From NCBI GenBank assembly GCA_026873275.1, contig JANTUC010000016.1, positions 620,001 to 684,000 on the forward strand: a stretch of 64,000 bases of DNA, given 5' to 3'. The translations under genes and the position numbers were made by a program. Source of the DNA: Pseudopithomyces maydicus (Eukaryota; Ascomycota; Dothideomycetes; Pleosporales; Didymosphaeriaceae). How positions within the stretch are numbered: position 1 is the first letter of the stretch; the number at the start of each line of letters is the position of its first letter. The notes beneath the pieces are model-generated. The model searched no databases and had not been told where the DNA came from. It saw nothing but the letters and a program-made list of their open reading frames with translations. Below are positions 1 to 10,907 of the stretch, piece after piece.

Positions 1-1867
1 GAGACGAAGAACGATCTCGCCGTGCCGACGGGGATGATTTCCGCTTCAAACGAGCAGCAGGATTAGGAGGCTCCTTCTTGGATCGCTTGGGGCTCTTGCG
101 AGTGACCGAGTACACGTCGTATGCCTGTTTGAGGATATCCCTCTCTTGTTCCCACTTTGGACCTCGGCGCTCCTCGGATATCTCCCAGTACGTCTTTCCT
201 TCTCGGTTTCTCCGCGTAGGATTGAAATTATCCTGTTCGAGCAACAGGTTGACGATCTTCAGGTGACCTCGGCCAATGGCTACTAGCATGGGTGTTTCGC
301 TGTGTTTCGATGGATCCGGATCTGGCTTGAGCCCACTTGCTAAGAGGATGCTAAGAATATCGTAGTGGCCCCCGCGGGACGCAGCCACACCACACGCAAT
401 GTTGATCTTTACGTTACTGTTGATCAGCTCTCCCACTGCTAGAATATCTCCATCACCAGCCTTTTCGATCAGCGTTTCCGTGTTATATTCATTGTACAAC
501 AGCCGTGAGGTAGACTTGGTCTGTGTTACACCCGCGTTGGTGGTGTCTTCGTCGTTCGCAGCATTGTCAACTTCGCGTCGCATGGCGGCTCGGAGCTCCT
601 TCTCGATGTCGTCGACGTCCTGGGGGTGGTCGACATCGTTCTTGCTGGGAAGCACATCGATTGCACGCTGCCCCTTCTTGTTCTGATGGTGAGGATTCAC
701 ACGTCCTTGGTTCAGCAAGAGCTTAACGACATCCAAGTGCCCGTTCTCAACTGCGTCAATCAGCGGCGTATCCCGATCGTTCGACTCGCAGTCTGTTCGG
801 CACCCTTTGCTGATCAGATACTCAACCACTTCCTCCCAGCCATGCAACGAAGCCTTCTGTAGGGGCGTGATTCCCGCAAAATCTGGCACGTCGATTTCCT
901 CTGGCGCGGCCTCGTAAGCCTTCTGCACCGCGTCGAGATTGCCTTTCTCGCTTTCTCTTGCCAATCGAGTGGAGCCAAATTTGTCGACGCGGCGCGGAGC
1001 CATTGTGCGCCCGGGAGACATTGTTGCGCGACCGGGACGTCCTCTGGGCCGCGATTGGGTGGTCATGTTTGGCGTCTGTGTGGGCCGGGGTGAGGATGAG
1101 TTCTCAGAGCTGTCGTCAGACCAGTTTTTGCGCTCGGTTGAGACTGCCAACGAAGAGCCGTCCTTGCGTTTGCGGCCGGGCATGCCGGAGATGAAGGACT
1201 GCGTCGACTGCGAGCGTTTGTGGGGTCGACCTAGTCCTGGAGTCGCTGGCGAAGTCGGCTGGCGCATCTCACGCACGCCTTCTGTCTTCGCCTTTTGCCG
1301 CGGTGGTTCGAGACCCTTGGGGTGCGAATCATCGCGCTGCTTGCGCTTGCGCGACTCGACGGTAGAGGCGCTGCGACCGCGGACGGTGGACTGGGGAGGT
1401 GACGCTGCCGAGTGCACAGGCGATCTGGCCGAGTCGGCCGGGCTCGTCTCTTTGGTGTGGCGCGAGGCGGTACGGCTGCTGGGCGAGGCGGGCACGGGGC
1501 TTTTGACGTCGGCATCGTCGACGTGTTTCGTCCCGTTGGGCCTCTCGTGCGAGCCTCTTCGGCCATTGATGGCCTCCTTGACGGAGCGCAGGCGCGCGGC
1601 ATCGTCGTCGTCGCTACGCTCCGTCTTGATCACCTTGGGGCCCTCGGCCGGGTCGCTCTTGATGTCCAGCACGACCGTCTCGGCCTCGGACTCGTTGGGC
1701 TGGTCGTCGTCGCTGTGCTGGCCATCCTGCAGCGCGTCCACGGGCTTGGTGGGCTGGGACGGCGGTTCGGCAGCAGTCGCGGCGGGTCTCTCGACAGCAG
1801 GGCGTTGGTCGCGGCTGCCGTGCTGGGGGTCTGACGGCTTTACAAGCGGCGGGCCATTACTGTTCAT
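1..1867 (-). CDS. HOS4: Hos4-like ankyrin-repeat protein (Set3 complex subunit), 3' end outside window
   Basis: One open frame runs from an ATG at 1867 to the window edge without a stop or intron, giving at least 622 residues. The first ~290 residues are low-complexity, rich in Ser/Pro/Lys/Arg and acidic residues, with basic NLS-like clusters (SRKRKQR, GRKRKDG). Ankyrin repeats follow in two blocks, about residues 295-395 (TPLQKASLHGWEEVVEYL, TPLIDAVENGHLDVVKLLL) and 480-550 (GHYDILSILLASG, TPMLVAIGRGHLKIVNLLL). After them come a WEISEERRGPKWEQER segment and a basic tail. This disordered basic N-terminus plus split ankyrin block is the layout of fungal Hos4, a subunit of the Set3C histone deacetylase complex that represses transcription in the nucleus. 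The gene is divergent from the reductase at 2607. The Hos4 assignment is by recognised architecture; another nuclear ankyrin protein is possible. Confidence 0.72.
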   Translation of the reverse strand, partial: MNSNGPPLVKPSDPQHGSRDQRPAVERPAATAAEPPSQPTKPVDALQDGQHSDDDQPNESEAETVVLDIKSDPAEGPKVIKTERSDDDDAARLRSVKEAINGRRGSHERPNGTKHVDDADVKSPVPASPSSRTASRHTKETSPADSARSPVHSAASPPQSTVRGRSASTVESRKRKQRDDSHPKGLEPPRQKAKTEGVREMRQPTSPATPGLGRPHKRSQSTQSFISGMPGRKRKDGSSLAVSTERKNWSDDSSENSSSPRPTQTPNMTTQSRPRGRPGRATMSPGRTMAPRRVDKFGSTRLARESEKGNLDAVQKAYEAAPEEIDVPDFAGITPLQKASLHGWEEVVEYLISKGCRTDCESNDRDTPLIDAVENGHLDVVKLLLNQGRVNPHHQNKKGQRAIDVLPSKNDVDHPQDVDDIEKELRAAMRREVDNAANDEDTTNAGVTQTKSTSRLLYNEYNTETLIEKAGDGDILAVGELINSNVKINIACGVAASRGGHYDILSILLASGLKPDPDPSKHSETPMLVAIGRGHLKIVNLLLEQDNFNPTRRNREGKTYWEISEERRGPKWEQERDILKQAYDVYSVTRKSPKRSKKEPPNPAARLKRKSSPSARRDRSSS

Positions 1868-2606
1868 TACGCAGGAAGTGGACAGGACCCAGAAGCTCCT
1901 GCCTCATGTCTGCCTCTTGGAGCAAGGGACAGCGGCAGCGGGAGCGAGGGCAACGCGGGCTGGCGGACAAGGCTGCCGTAGCGCGTGCAGGTGGCGCCCG
2001 AGTCGCTCTTTGTGGACCGGGGCGGGTGATCGGGGTCAAAGGCGGGAGGTGGAGGTGGATGGATGCGATGGAAGGGTGGGTGTCGGTGAGGGTGCAGGCA
2101 GGTGCAGGTGGTGCAGGTGCAGTGGAGGCAGCGAGCGTAAGAGACGGGCGAGGAAGGCGTTGCGGCGGCGGTCCTGGTGCAGCGGCTCGGCCACTCAGCA
2201 GTCAGCCCTGCTCGTCTCCTGCTGAACCCTGCCCCCGACCGTGCACAGAGCCCACATCACGGTGATGGGGAGCGCTGCGACGGGGGGCACTGGGCAGCGC
2301 ACTCAGCGCAAGAGGGCGCCCAAGCCCCGAGGGCATCGTGGCCTATACGCGCTGCCGCCTGGGACATTCCACAGCGCGCCCCCCGAGGCCGTCTGCGAGC
2401 CCTGCTGCCGTCGCCAGCAGCCCGACAGCGTCCCAGCGTCCCAGCGCGATTGCCCGCCTGGCGACGCTAGGCCGGCGTGATCGGCGGATAGGGGACTCTA
2501 GCTGCGCCCTCCTCCAACCAGCGGTGAGCCCGCCCAAATTCTTCGACGCCGCCGCCGCCTGCCTCTGCTGCTCTGCTGCTCTGCTCTGCTCTGTTCTGCC
2601 CCGAAC
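1868..2606. promoter_or_regulatory. Shared divergent promoter region
   Basis: This 739 bp lies between the outward-facing starts of the Hos4-like gene and the polyprenol reductase gene. It is GC-rich and has open frames in several phases, but none shows a recognisable protein. It must hold both promoters and 5' leaders. I saw no convincing TATA box. A CT-rich stretch (about 2560-2600) sits just before the ATG at 2607, as is common in fungal leaders. Confidence 0.45.
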
Positions 2607-3540
2607 ATGACCCCGAACGCTGCCATGGACCGGCTGCCCCAGCTGCACCTGCAGACCCTCGTGCGCGTCTTCTACCTCGCCGCCTCCGCTCTTGTATCGC
2701 GACACCGCCTCAGCTCTGCATCCACCCACTAACCCTCCTGCTTACCAGATCCTCGTCATACAGGCCCTGCCCGCCCTGCGCCGCCGCTTTCTGGTATACG
2801 GATCGCGTGGCACCTCGCCCAAGCCCGCGAACACGTCGCCCAATGCCCTGGACAAGCTCCTCAACCATGCCGCCAGCCTCCAGGTTCCCCACAACTACTT
2901 CACCCACTTCTATCTCGTCTCCGTCGCGAGCTCGCTCTTCTGGGGATGGAGGCTGCGACTCTGGGACGCCGCCGGCCAGCTGCCCTTTGTGTGGGCCCTG
3001 ATGCTGGGCCAGGGCGGCCGCCGCCTGGTCGAGTCGTACGTCTATACCTCGTCGAGCAAGAGCAGGATGTGGTTTGTGCACTGGCTACTGGGGCTTGTGT
3101 TCTACCTGGCAGTCAATGTGGCTGTCTGGATAGAGCTGCAACAGGACATTGCACAGCGTACCAATTCGGCCCCAGGCAGCTTGAGCTGGAAGACGGCCCT
3201 CCTCGTCCCGGCCATCCTGACGGCTCAGATGCTCCAGCACCTCTACCATGCCTACCTCTACCGCCTGCGCACCCAGAACAAGGACTATCAGCTGCCTCGG
3301 CACAAACTCTTCCCGAACCTTCTGTGTCCGCACTACACATGCGACATCGCCGTGTACCTCCTGCTGTCCTTCCTCGGTGCGCCGGCTGGTCACATCATCA
3401 ATTGGACATTGGCCACAGCCGCCATCTTCACCGCCGTAAACCTGAGCGTCACAGCCGCCGGCACAAAGACATGGTACGAGGAAAAGTTTGGCAAGGACAA
3501 GGTCAGCGGCCGCCGCCGCATAATCCCTTATCTCTGGTAG
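2607..3540 (+). CDS. DFG10: Polyprenal/polyprenol reductase (Dfg10/SRD5A3 family)
   Basis: Two exons, 2607-2693 and 2749-3540, are separated by a 55-nt phase-0 intron (gtatcg...ccactaac...ttaccag), giving 292 residues. The ATG at 2607 was chosen because exon 1 joins in frame to LVIQALPALRRRFLVYGSRG, the usual N-terminal pattern; an ATG at 2625 is the alternative. The protein has several hydrophobic membrane segments and ends in the C-terminal signature of the steroid 5-alpha-reductase superfamily (WYEEKFGKDK...RRRIIPYLW). Family members act in the ER membrane in the reduction of polyprenol to dolichol, the lipid carrier for N-glycosylation. The convergent neighbour ends only 30 bp away, so the 3' UTRs probably overlap. 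Confidence 0.88.
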
Positions 3541-3570
3541 GCACAGACCATCTACCGGGAAGCGTACATT

Positions 3571-4809
3571 CTATCCAAACCTCTTGGTCACAGCCTCGGG
3601 CTTGTTCCCAAAGATCTCCTCGATCTCCTGTAAAATATCCGGTGTTAGCTTCTTATACACCGCCACCGCATGCACCGTCTGCCAGATCTGCTCTGGTTTT
3701 GACGCCCCTGTAATCGCACTGCATACATTGTCGTTTGTCAACACCCATGCCATCGCCAGAGTCGCTACATTTGTTCCCAACCTCTCCGCAATGGCAATCA
3801 GCTTGCGAATCTTGTTCTGCTCCTCGTCCCATGCCGGTGTTCCTCGTTTTTTCAAGATGGTTTGCACAGCAGGTTCATCGCTTGTGTTCAGTCGACTGTC
3901 CTCCGGTATTCCGTCAACGTACTTTCCCGTCAGCAGACCCCCGGCGAGAGGAGAGAAGATTGTAAGAGACAGCCCTCTGCGGGGATACAGGCCTGAATTT
4001 TTGTATTCACCATCTACCTTGTCGCGGCGCAAAAGTGAATACCCAGGCTGCTCCACGATCGGGCCGATCAGTCCCAATCTATCTGCTACCGCCCATGCTT
4101 CCTCGATCTCGGAAGCTAGCCACTCTGATGTTCCCCAGTACAGAGCTTTTCCGGCATTGATCAGGTAGTTGAAAGCGCGCACGGTTTCTTCGATCGGCGT
4201 GTGTCTGTCGGGGCGGTGCGCATAGAGAAGGTCTACGTAGCTGAGCTGGAGGCGCTGGAGAGAGGCCTCGGTTCCTTCGATTAGGTGTTTGCGACTGAGA
4301 CCGAGATTGTTGACTTTGCACCTTGGAGAGCCCACATGTGCCGAGTGAGCGGCACCCCAGTTGATCTGGTTGGGTCAGCGCTGAACGGGACTGCCATGAT
4401 GCTAATTGCTTCCACGTGCTCGCCAATGCCCAACCATCTCCCGCAGCCATGGCCAAATCTGCATAACATTGACACGGAATATGAGAACGCACCTTGGTAC
4501 TAATCACCAGATCATTTCTCCGCCACCCAAAGTGTTTAATTGCCTTTCCCATGACTATCTCGCTCTCCCCGTCTTGATAAGATTCAGCGCAATCGAAAAA
4601 GTTGATGCCAGCATCGTAGGCCGCTTTCAAGCATTCGAACGTCTTTTCTGTAGAAATACGTCAGACATTTGGTGCATTGCTGAAATATGAAAAGGCAGAG
4701 ATGTACCCTCGTCGAGGCAGCCGCCGTAGGTGATCCAGCCGCCCAGCGAGATGGCAGAGACCTGCAGACCGGAGCGGCCCACAAAACGGTATTCCATTTC
4801 TGGTATCAT
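3571..4809 (-). CDS. Aldo-keto reductase (Kv-beta-like family)
   Basis: Three exons, complement of 4809-4707, 4647-4493 and 4365-3571, give 350 residues. Introns are 59 nt (phase 1) and 127 nt (phase 0) with gtacat and gtgcgt donors. The AKR catalytic tetrad is visible: D53 and Y58 in FFDCAESY, K86 in VISTK and H136 in LLYAHRPD. The cofactor loop is present near the C-terminus (AITGASKPEQIWQTVHAV). LGLSRKHLIEGTEASLQRL and the Kv-beta-like spacing suggest the AKR6/7-like group of NADPH-dependent soluble reductases that act on aldehydes or ketones; the substrate cannot be read from sequence. The start at 4809 (MIPEMEYRFVGRSG) is preferred; an ATG at 4797 would remove four residues. A second, divergent AKR lies immediately upstream on the same strand. 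Confidence 0.88.
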
Positions 4810-5133
4810 GGTGGCTGTGGAAATAACTTCACAATCAGTTGGTGATGTTGAGGGGTGTTTGCCTGTCCAGAAGTAAAAAGAAGGAAGGAACAGGTGGGAG
4901 ACGTGGCTACGTGGGGGCGGGGTAGTGCAGGTACGATCTGCAGGATGGATATCCACGGGTGAATACGCACCGAACAAGAACGTGTTCGGTAGGAGGATTC
5001 GCGTTAGCACGTTTAGTCCCGTGTGTTCTAGAGTCAAACTATTGCCAGATGCGCCATGTAGTTGACAGTTGTCTTGTCCATTTTCAGATTTAACAAAATT
5101 AATGTCATTTCACTGCATCATTCTACGGCCATC
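4810..5133. other. Intergenic region between the two aldo-keto reductases
   Basis: This 324 bp holds the promoter of the downstream reductase and the 3' end of the upstream one, both read on the minus strand. The frame upstream of the ATG at 4809 is open to about 5037 but looks like untranslated leader with no family signature. I see no separate gene. Confidence 0.5.
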
Positions 5134-6397
5134 TCAAAAATTCTCTTCCATTCCCTCCTCTTTCTCTCTCGCTTGTCCCAAAGGTATTCTCGTGACTTGC
5201 TTATCCAAAGGTCCCTCGTGGGGCACCGTCGGCCTCACACCAACCGGATAATCGAAGAAGCCTCCCCTAGAGTTGAAAGAATTGTGCTCCGGTCCCAGCA
5301 CCATGTGGTTTCCGCCCGACAAAAAGTCGTGCGGGAACCCAATCTCAAACCCATACGCGCCATCGATGGTGAAGATGTCCTCTAGATCAAGCCTCAACTT
5401 CAGCGCCTCGATGTTCTGCCCAAGGTACTCGACCTTGCGCCCGCCAACAATGGGAAATACGTAGGGTGCTTTGTGCAGCACATACGCGAGCGCCACACTC
5501 GTCGCGCCCGTCCCTTTCTTCTCGCCGATTTTTTCCAACACGGAACGTACTTGCTCGTCGCGCGAGCGGCTGCCCACTTGTAGCGTTCGTGTGCCTTCTT
5601 TCTCCTTGTCTTCGGCCTTCTTGAAGCCCCCGCCACCTAGAACTCCCCAGGGGGCGATCGCCATGCCCTCGGAAATACACATGGGTATGATATCTCTCTC
5701 CAGGTCGCGGCAGCCGGCGCCCCATCGGCCTTGGTAAACGGAGAAGGGGCGCAGCCCGTGTTGGCGTGCGTAGTCGTTGCACTTGACGACGAGCCAGGCG
5801 GGTGTGTCGGATATTCCGAGGTAGAGAACTTGGCGGGATGTTACAAGTGTGTTCAGGGTGGTCATTAATTCTGGCACCGAAGTCGTGTGGTCGTATAGAT
5901 GGACGTAATACTGCGATAATTGAGTCACATGACTTGGCAATTAGTGCTACGAGGAGACTCACCAGATCGATATAATCCGTCTTCAAGCTCCGCAAAGATT
6001 GCTTGAAGGAAGAGAGCAGGTTTTTTGAACCATTGCCGCTGAAGTTGCTTTGGATGACCTTATCTCCGAGATCGAGGTGTGAACCCCCGGTGAATTTTGT
6101 TGCAATGACCATCTCTTCTCGGCGGTTTCGTGACTCCATCCACTCGCCAATCCATTGCTCGCTCTCGCCAAATTGGTAGTTTACTGCTGTGTCGACAAAG
6201 TTGCCTCCCTGGCTGTAGAAGTAGTCGAGCATAGCAAAAGCAGTCTCCTTGGTGCACTCGCCAAGTGAGTTCTTCCAGGCGTCACCAAAGTTCATGCCGC
6301 CCAAGCAGAGGGGCGACACGCGCACTCCTGCCGTGGGGGCGAGAAGACGATGTCGGCCGAGAACAGACTTGGGAGCTGGGGGTGGTGGGAACGACAT
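5134..6397 (-). CDS. Aldo-keto reductase (aryl-alcohol dehydrogenase / norsolorinic acid reductase-like)
   Basis: Two exons, complement of 6397-5963 and 5910-5134, joined by a 52-nt phase-0 intron (gtgagt...gcag), give 403 residues. The catalytic tetrad is D69 and Y74 in NFVDTAVNY, K101 in VIATK and H149 in YYVHLYDH. The C-terminal NADPH-binding segment is PIVGGRKVEYLGQNIEAL. N-terminal LAPTAGVRVSPLCLGGMNFGDAW and the long C-terminal extension (about residue 330 onward) match fungal aryl-alcohol dehydrogenase-type AKRs (AKR9 group), which also include the aflatoxin-pathway norsolorinic acid reductase. No polyketide or other secondary-metabolism genes are nearby, so a general aldehyde/ketone reductase role is more likely. 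A TATA-like box lies about 80 bp upstream of the ATG. Confidence 0.88.
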
Positions 6398-6472
6398 GTT
6401 GAAATGCTGGGTTCGATGGTATCAATGGGATGTTAAAAGAAGCGTCTGTCGAACGAAGCAATTGGGTCCGAC

Positions 6473-6479
6473 TTTTATA
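6473..6479 (-). promoter_or_regulatory. TATA-like box of aldo-keto reductase gene
   Basis: The minus strand reads TATAAAA about 80 bp upstream of the ATG at 6397, a usual distance for a fungal core promoter. No expression evidence is available. Confidence 0.45.
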
Positions 6480-7089
6480 TTCCCTCATCTCCAGCCCCGA
6501 ACCCCGCAAAATCCTGAATTGACACCGGAGTTTGCGCTCCGTCCATCTTCGTTTATAATTATGGACCCTGGAATGCAGAGTGCAAACTCGATGATTCGTC
6601 GGTACATCTCACCAGGGCGAGTCCTACATACTTAATTCCGCGAAACTCCGTGTGTGTTGCCCCGAAGGTTTCGGACGTCTCCTCCGATGGCTCAAGATGT
6701 AGACTTGGCGGATAATCGGCGGGGGTTCCAGATAAACGGGGCTGCCTGGAGTTAAGAGATGGCATCAGGGTGTTGTAGGTACAATTGAAGTTGCGAGTTG
6801 CGAGGTGATACGAGGGCTAGGGTCTATCCTCATTCGACTCTAGCGTGTTATCTTGTCCCTGGACAATTCACTGACATCACCATCTCCACATGGTCCTACA
6901 TCATCGTCGATGAGATTTCTTGTACATCGTGTATGGTGCCGCCATCGACGAAACGGTACCTGCATGTTGACGGGAGACGAAATTTCGATGTTGCGCAATG
7001 GACATCGCGTCCACATTTATGAATCCCATCCCTCCTGACATGACACCTGCATCACGTCGAGCAGAATCTGCCACCAAAGTTCATCATCT

Positions 7090-7097
7090 ATATAAAT
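7090..7097 (+). promoter_or_regulatory. TATA-like box of LEA-like gene
   Basis: TATATAAA lies 36 bp before the ATG at 7133. This fits a TATA-driven, probably inducible gene with a very short leader. Confidence 0.45.
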
Positions 7098-7132
7098 CCC
7101 TTACTCAACTCAGTCCAGAGTAGAAATACACA

Positions 7133-7746
7133 ATGACGCCAAACTTCCTCCACACCGCAAAGCTCATCACTGCATCGAGAATCGCAACCCCAATCGTCTC
7201 CAAAACTTTCCAGAGCAGAACATTCGTATCCACAGCCCGCAGCATGGCCGCAACAGTCGACTCAAACTTCATCTCGCGCATCACCGCCGCAGAGAAGACG
7301 CTCACCAACGAAGAACGCCCCGTGGCGGGGGCCCTACCGCAGCTGCACAATCTCACGCCAAGCAGCCGCTCACCAGCCAAGTCATTCACGACATCACCAT
7401 GGGCGAGCGCAAGATCACCGGGCTCGATGGGCCCGTGGCTTCAGGTCCGACCTCCATTGCACAGTCAATCCTCGATGCGTCCAGCTCAGGCAGTGGCGAC
7501 GCGTCAGGTGTGTTGGACAGCGAGACGATCAGCAAAATTACAGAGAAGGAGAAGGAACTTACGGGAGAAGATGGGCCTGTGAGGAGGGGGCCAACTGCGA
7601 AGGCACAGCAGCATGTGGGCGAGCCGATCACTAGCGAAGCACTGCACGACATCACAGAGGGAGAGAAGAAGATTACTGGTGGTGATAGGGTAAAGGGAGG
7701 GCCGACGAGCACGGCGCAGAGCGAGCTTGCGAAGAGCAGACAATAG
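7133..7746 (+). CDS. Mitochondrial seed-maturation/LEA-like repeat protein, frameshifted
   Basis: The protein would be about 204 residues. The frame from the ATG at 7133 gives a mitochondrial-type presequence (basic, Ser/Thr-rich, no acidic residues, residues 1-38) and the first repeat. At a run of five G (7327-7331) the coding frame jumps: downstream, the frame ending at the TAG at 7746 continues the same repeats. Each repeat reads roughly IT..E..LTGEDGPV, then .GPT..AQS, and alternates with an ITSEALHDIT-type segment. The repeat resembles the seed maturation protein (SMP) motif of hydrophilic LEA-type stress protectants. One extra G would restore a single frame, and no GT-AG pair of plausible intron length does so. 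It is therefore either an assembly error or a real null allele. Role in desiccation or stress protection is inferred. Confidence 0.68.
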
Positions 7747-7888
7747 AGGGATAATGTGTTGTGGCATACTGTATGAATATGGAGCTGTGATATAGAAACA
7801 TTGCAAGAAGTTGTATAGTAGATGAAGCTGGTTCTAAGATACCAGCCTTTGTATTATCAAATTGAAAACAGTTAGGGATGAATATTCT

Positions 7889-10321
7889 TTACATGTTCAC
7901 ATCCCATCCCCATCCAAACCAGCTCTCAGGGCTTCCGCCCAACCCCCACCCCATGTCCAACCCCTGGTCCCGCATCAACGTCTCCCAATCCATATCCTCG
8001 CCGCTTGACCACGCGCCACCCATTTCTCCACCAGAAATATTTTGGCCCGTACTTCTCGGTGTACCCGTAACATCATCCGGGCCCTCTCCCCTGCCATGGT
8101 CTTTTCCCGAAAACGGCCATGGCGGCGAAAGGTCGATATGCTCACCGTGCTCGTCAAAGTAAGCCTGACGCATGATACTTGCTGTATCGTTCACCGCCTT
8201 CTTCGCGGCAGCTAGGACAGCTGCATCTGGATCTGTACGCGAGAGGAGTGCATCGACGCGAGCGACGGCTGCGCAGAGCCATGCATAGCCTTTTGCGTTG
8301 ACCTCGCCCCTACGGAGACGCATCTCAGTGACAGAGCGCGCATATACCAGAAGTTTGTAATAAGGTTCTAGATCAGGCGGAAGTGCGAGTTGGCTAGACG
8401 TGTGCGAAGTGACGAGGGGCGCAGAAAATAGGTTATCCCGCTCGCTCTCAAGGCGCGAGGTTAGTTCAAAATATATAGTGGACATGCTGTGCAGGAAGAA
8501 CGACTTTACGAAGCCAACGCCACGGTACGTGAGACGGGCCCAATCATCTTCTGCGCCTTCAGATAGAGGGGTGGTTGGGCTAGCGAGGATGAGCGAAGTG
8601 TCGAGACAGACTTTGCGCGAGTAGTAGAATCTGGGCTCGTTTGCTGCCCGGGTGTAGAATGGGCGATGGAGACACAAGAAGAAGCGTCGCATGAGCGTGT
8701 CGAACAGCTTGATCTGGAAGACATTGGGCGCGCGCTGGGAGGACGAATTGAGAAAGGACTGGAAGAGTGAAGTTTTCTCCTTACACGCCGCGAGTATATC
8801 AGCGCCCAGCTTCAGTGTTTCGTCGTAAGACAGCGACAGACGAAGGCTATTGATCAAGCGACAGATTTCCAGGCGGAGCGGTAGTGTCTCGTAAAACGCG
8901 ATCTGAATGGAGCATTGGGTGAATTCCGTGAGCGGCTTTGGTTGCAGGTGAACCGTGTCGGCGGTTGTCAGGTCTTCATCGTTGATATTGCTCGGAGGCA
9001 GAGTATCGTAATCGTCCGGGGAGATCATTGGTGGCATCCCCATGTCGAGGCTACTTTGCACCGTGAACTCTAGAATGGTAGCCCAGAGTCGGCGGCGCAT
9101 CTCAGCGTGAAACACTGACATCTTCCCGATAGCACTTGGATCGCGGTGAAGACCGAGATGCATAGCACCACGTAATAGCCTTCCACCAGGTACCCACACC
9201 AGGTCGCCATCCACGCTGCATACCTGGCGAGCGAGCAGTATCAGGACGGAGATCTGAGTTCCGGCCATGTTGAATCTTGATTTCGCATGCGGTGCGCTGA
9301 GCCAAGATTCAGCAGCCTGGAGCCATTTTGTGCAATCGGCTCGTAGCCGAGCCTGTTCAGAGCCGGTATAGAATACGACTCCAATAGCACAGACAAGCAG
9401 AATGATTAGCAGAATCGACGGGGCAGCAGCAGACGGATCAAGCCAGAAATCTTCATACTCCTTCACGAAGGAAGGGATGTGCAGAACCCGAAAGACTTCC
9501 TCAAAGGTTCGAAGGTAGCAATCAACGAGCTGGTCGCAGACATGCCTCGGTGGAATGAAAGCCTGGATTTCCCGAAGTATTGAAGGTTGCATGACTCGAG
9601 ACGCTTTGATCGTGCGTGCCATACGCTTGCATTCAGCGATCGTGGTGTACAACTCAGAGTTTTTGTTAATTTCGACCCGGTTGTTACTAGTGTTGAGGGT
9701 AATATTTGAATTGCCGAGTGCGTCGTACTAATGGAGTCAGTTTCCTTACTTGCTTCCAGAGCATCGGCATTTACCGGTTCCAATACGTTGTTCCAATGAC
9801 TTTCTCCGTAGAACTTTGATTTAACAAACTGACCAACACATGGCTGAACGATGTTCGTTTGGGACCGAGCACCAGCCTCAGAACCAGAAGACCGCGAAGG
9901 TGTGCTCAAGGTGTGCTCAAGCTGGCGTACACGCTCAACTAGCTGCTCTATGGCTGCGTCTTTTTCGTCTTGCCGAAGAACACCCCTGTCTGGGCTGGCC
10001 TGTCCAGGCAAGTGTGCATCATCATTCGTCGATACGCTGCTCGAATTCGCCTTTATCGGTGATCCAGCGCAACGCTCCCCTGGGATACAGTGAGTATGAG
10101 CGGCAGGTCCGTAACGCCGGAGATAGCTTACTGGCCCGGGGATGCGGTCGGTATGTACAGGTCGGTGATTTCGTACGGGTACAAGGTCCACATGGCTTCG
10201 TGCGGTCACACTTGACTTTACGCTTTCGACACTCGACACAAGATAGTGCCGGTCTTCTTCTTCGAACAGGCCCTGTGCCGTCTGTCTCGGATTGCTGCAG
10301 TGTCGGAACCTCGTCGTTCAT
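7889..10321 (-). CDS. Zn2Cys6 transcription factor with fungal-specific regulatory domain
   Basis: Three exons, complement of 10321-10132, 10079-9775 and 9727-7889, give 777 residues. Introns are 52 nt (gtaagc...cccag) and 47 nt (gtaaat...attag). The N-terminus carries a binuclear zinc cluster, C28-x2-C31-x6-C38-x5-C44-x2-C47-x7-C55. A short coiled coil follows (DAAIEQLVERVRQLEHTL, about residues 90-110). The middle holds the fungal transcription factor regulatory domain with its diagnostic segment (GGRLLRGAMHLGLHRDPS; RRRLWATILEF). Such proteins bind CGG-type half sites in the nucleus; target genes are not evident. It is divergent from Ku80 across 586 bp and convergent with the LEA-like gene. 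Confidence 0.9.
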
Positions 10322-10907
10322 TTTAAAAATCTAGCTCACGACAGGTTCCTACAAGCCGACTAGTAGATTGACATAGTTTTCAGGGGACAGATCGTCTATG
10401 AATGCGATGAGGTTGGTGGCAATTAGCGCCGACTCCGATCTAATCAGCGAAATCAGCGAGATCACCGGCATGAAATAGCCGAGCTTGGGGCCGGAAATGC
10501 ATCCTTGTAAGCACTGGAGCCTGCCTGATGAAAGCAGGTCGTTTAGGAACCTTTCTCTGGTTCCAACTTCTTTTGTCGCTGCACTTACAATTGCCGCTAT
10601 CTTTGCACCTGGAAGTTTCATTCGAAAACCTCCTGGCGATCGGAAAAACCATCTAGCGACATGGAATCGTGTTGTATACGCAGACACCATTACCGTACTA
10701 TGATGTCAAATGATCGTGAACACTACTGTACGCTGAACAGGCAGTCATCCCAGCCTGGTATAGCCGTCAGCTGAGGTCGCGTTGCGGCGCGTTTGTGTTT
10801 CCGTCCGTGCACGTTTGCCTGAACTTCGCCTCGCCATCATCATTATCACCGCGCATAGCCATTCTCTAACTTTCAATTCCCATTTTCTGAGATTCAGCGC
10901 GTTCAAA
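10322..10907. promoter_or_regulatory. Divergent promoter between Zn2Cys6 factor and Ku80
   Basis: This 586 bp separates two outward-facing starts. A minus-strand open frame of 113 codons (10349-10690) has no recognisable features and is more likely 5' leader of the transcription factor. No TATA box was seen for either gene. Confidence 0.4.

Larger units (their letters stand above)
6398..7132. other. Intergenic region upstream of AKR and LEA-like gene
   Basis: This 735 bp separates two outward-facing genes. It contains a TATA-like box for each and no reading frame with a recognisable protein. Nothing else was found. Confidence 0.5.

Noticed and set aside
939..2225. 428-codon open frame on the plus strand
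   Set aside because: It is antisense to the GC-rich Hos4-like gene; its translation is low-complexity with no domain, while the minus strand shows clear ankyrin repeats.
5134..6397. Mycotoxin cluster suggested by the norsolorinic acid reductase-like AKR
   Set aside because: No polyketide synthase, cytochrome P450 or pathway regulator of such a cluster is adjacent; the family is broad.
10349..10690. 113-codon minus-strand frame upstream of the first Zn2Cys6 gene
   Set aside because: No recognised motif or plausible splice to the downstream gene; probably 5' untranslated.
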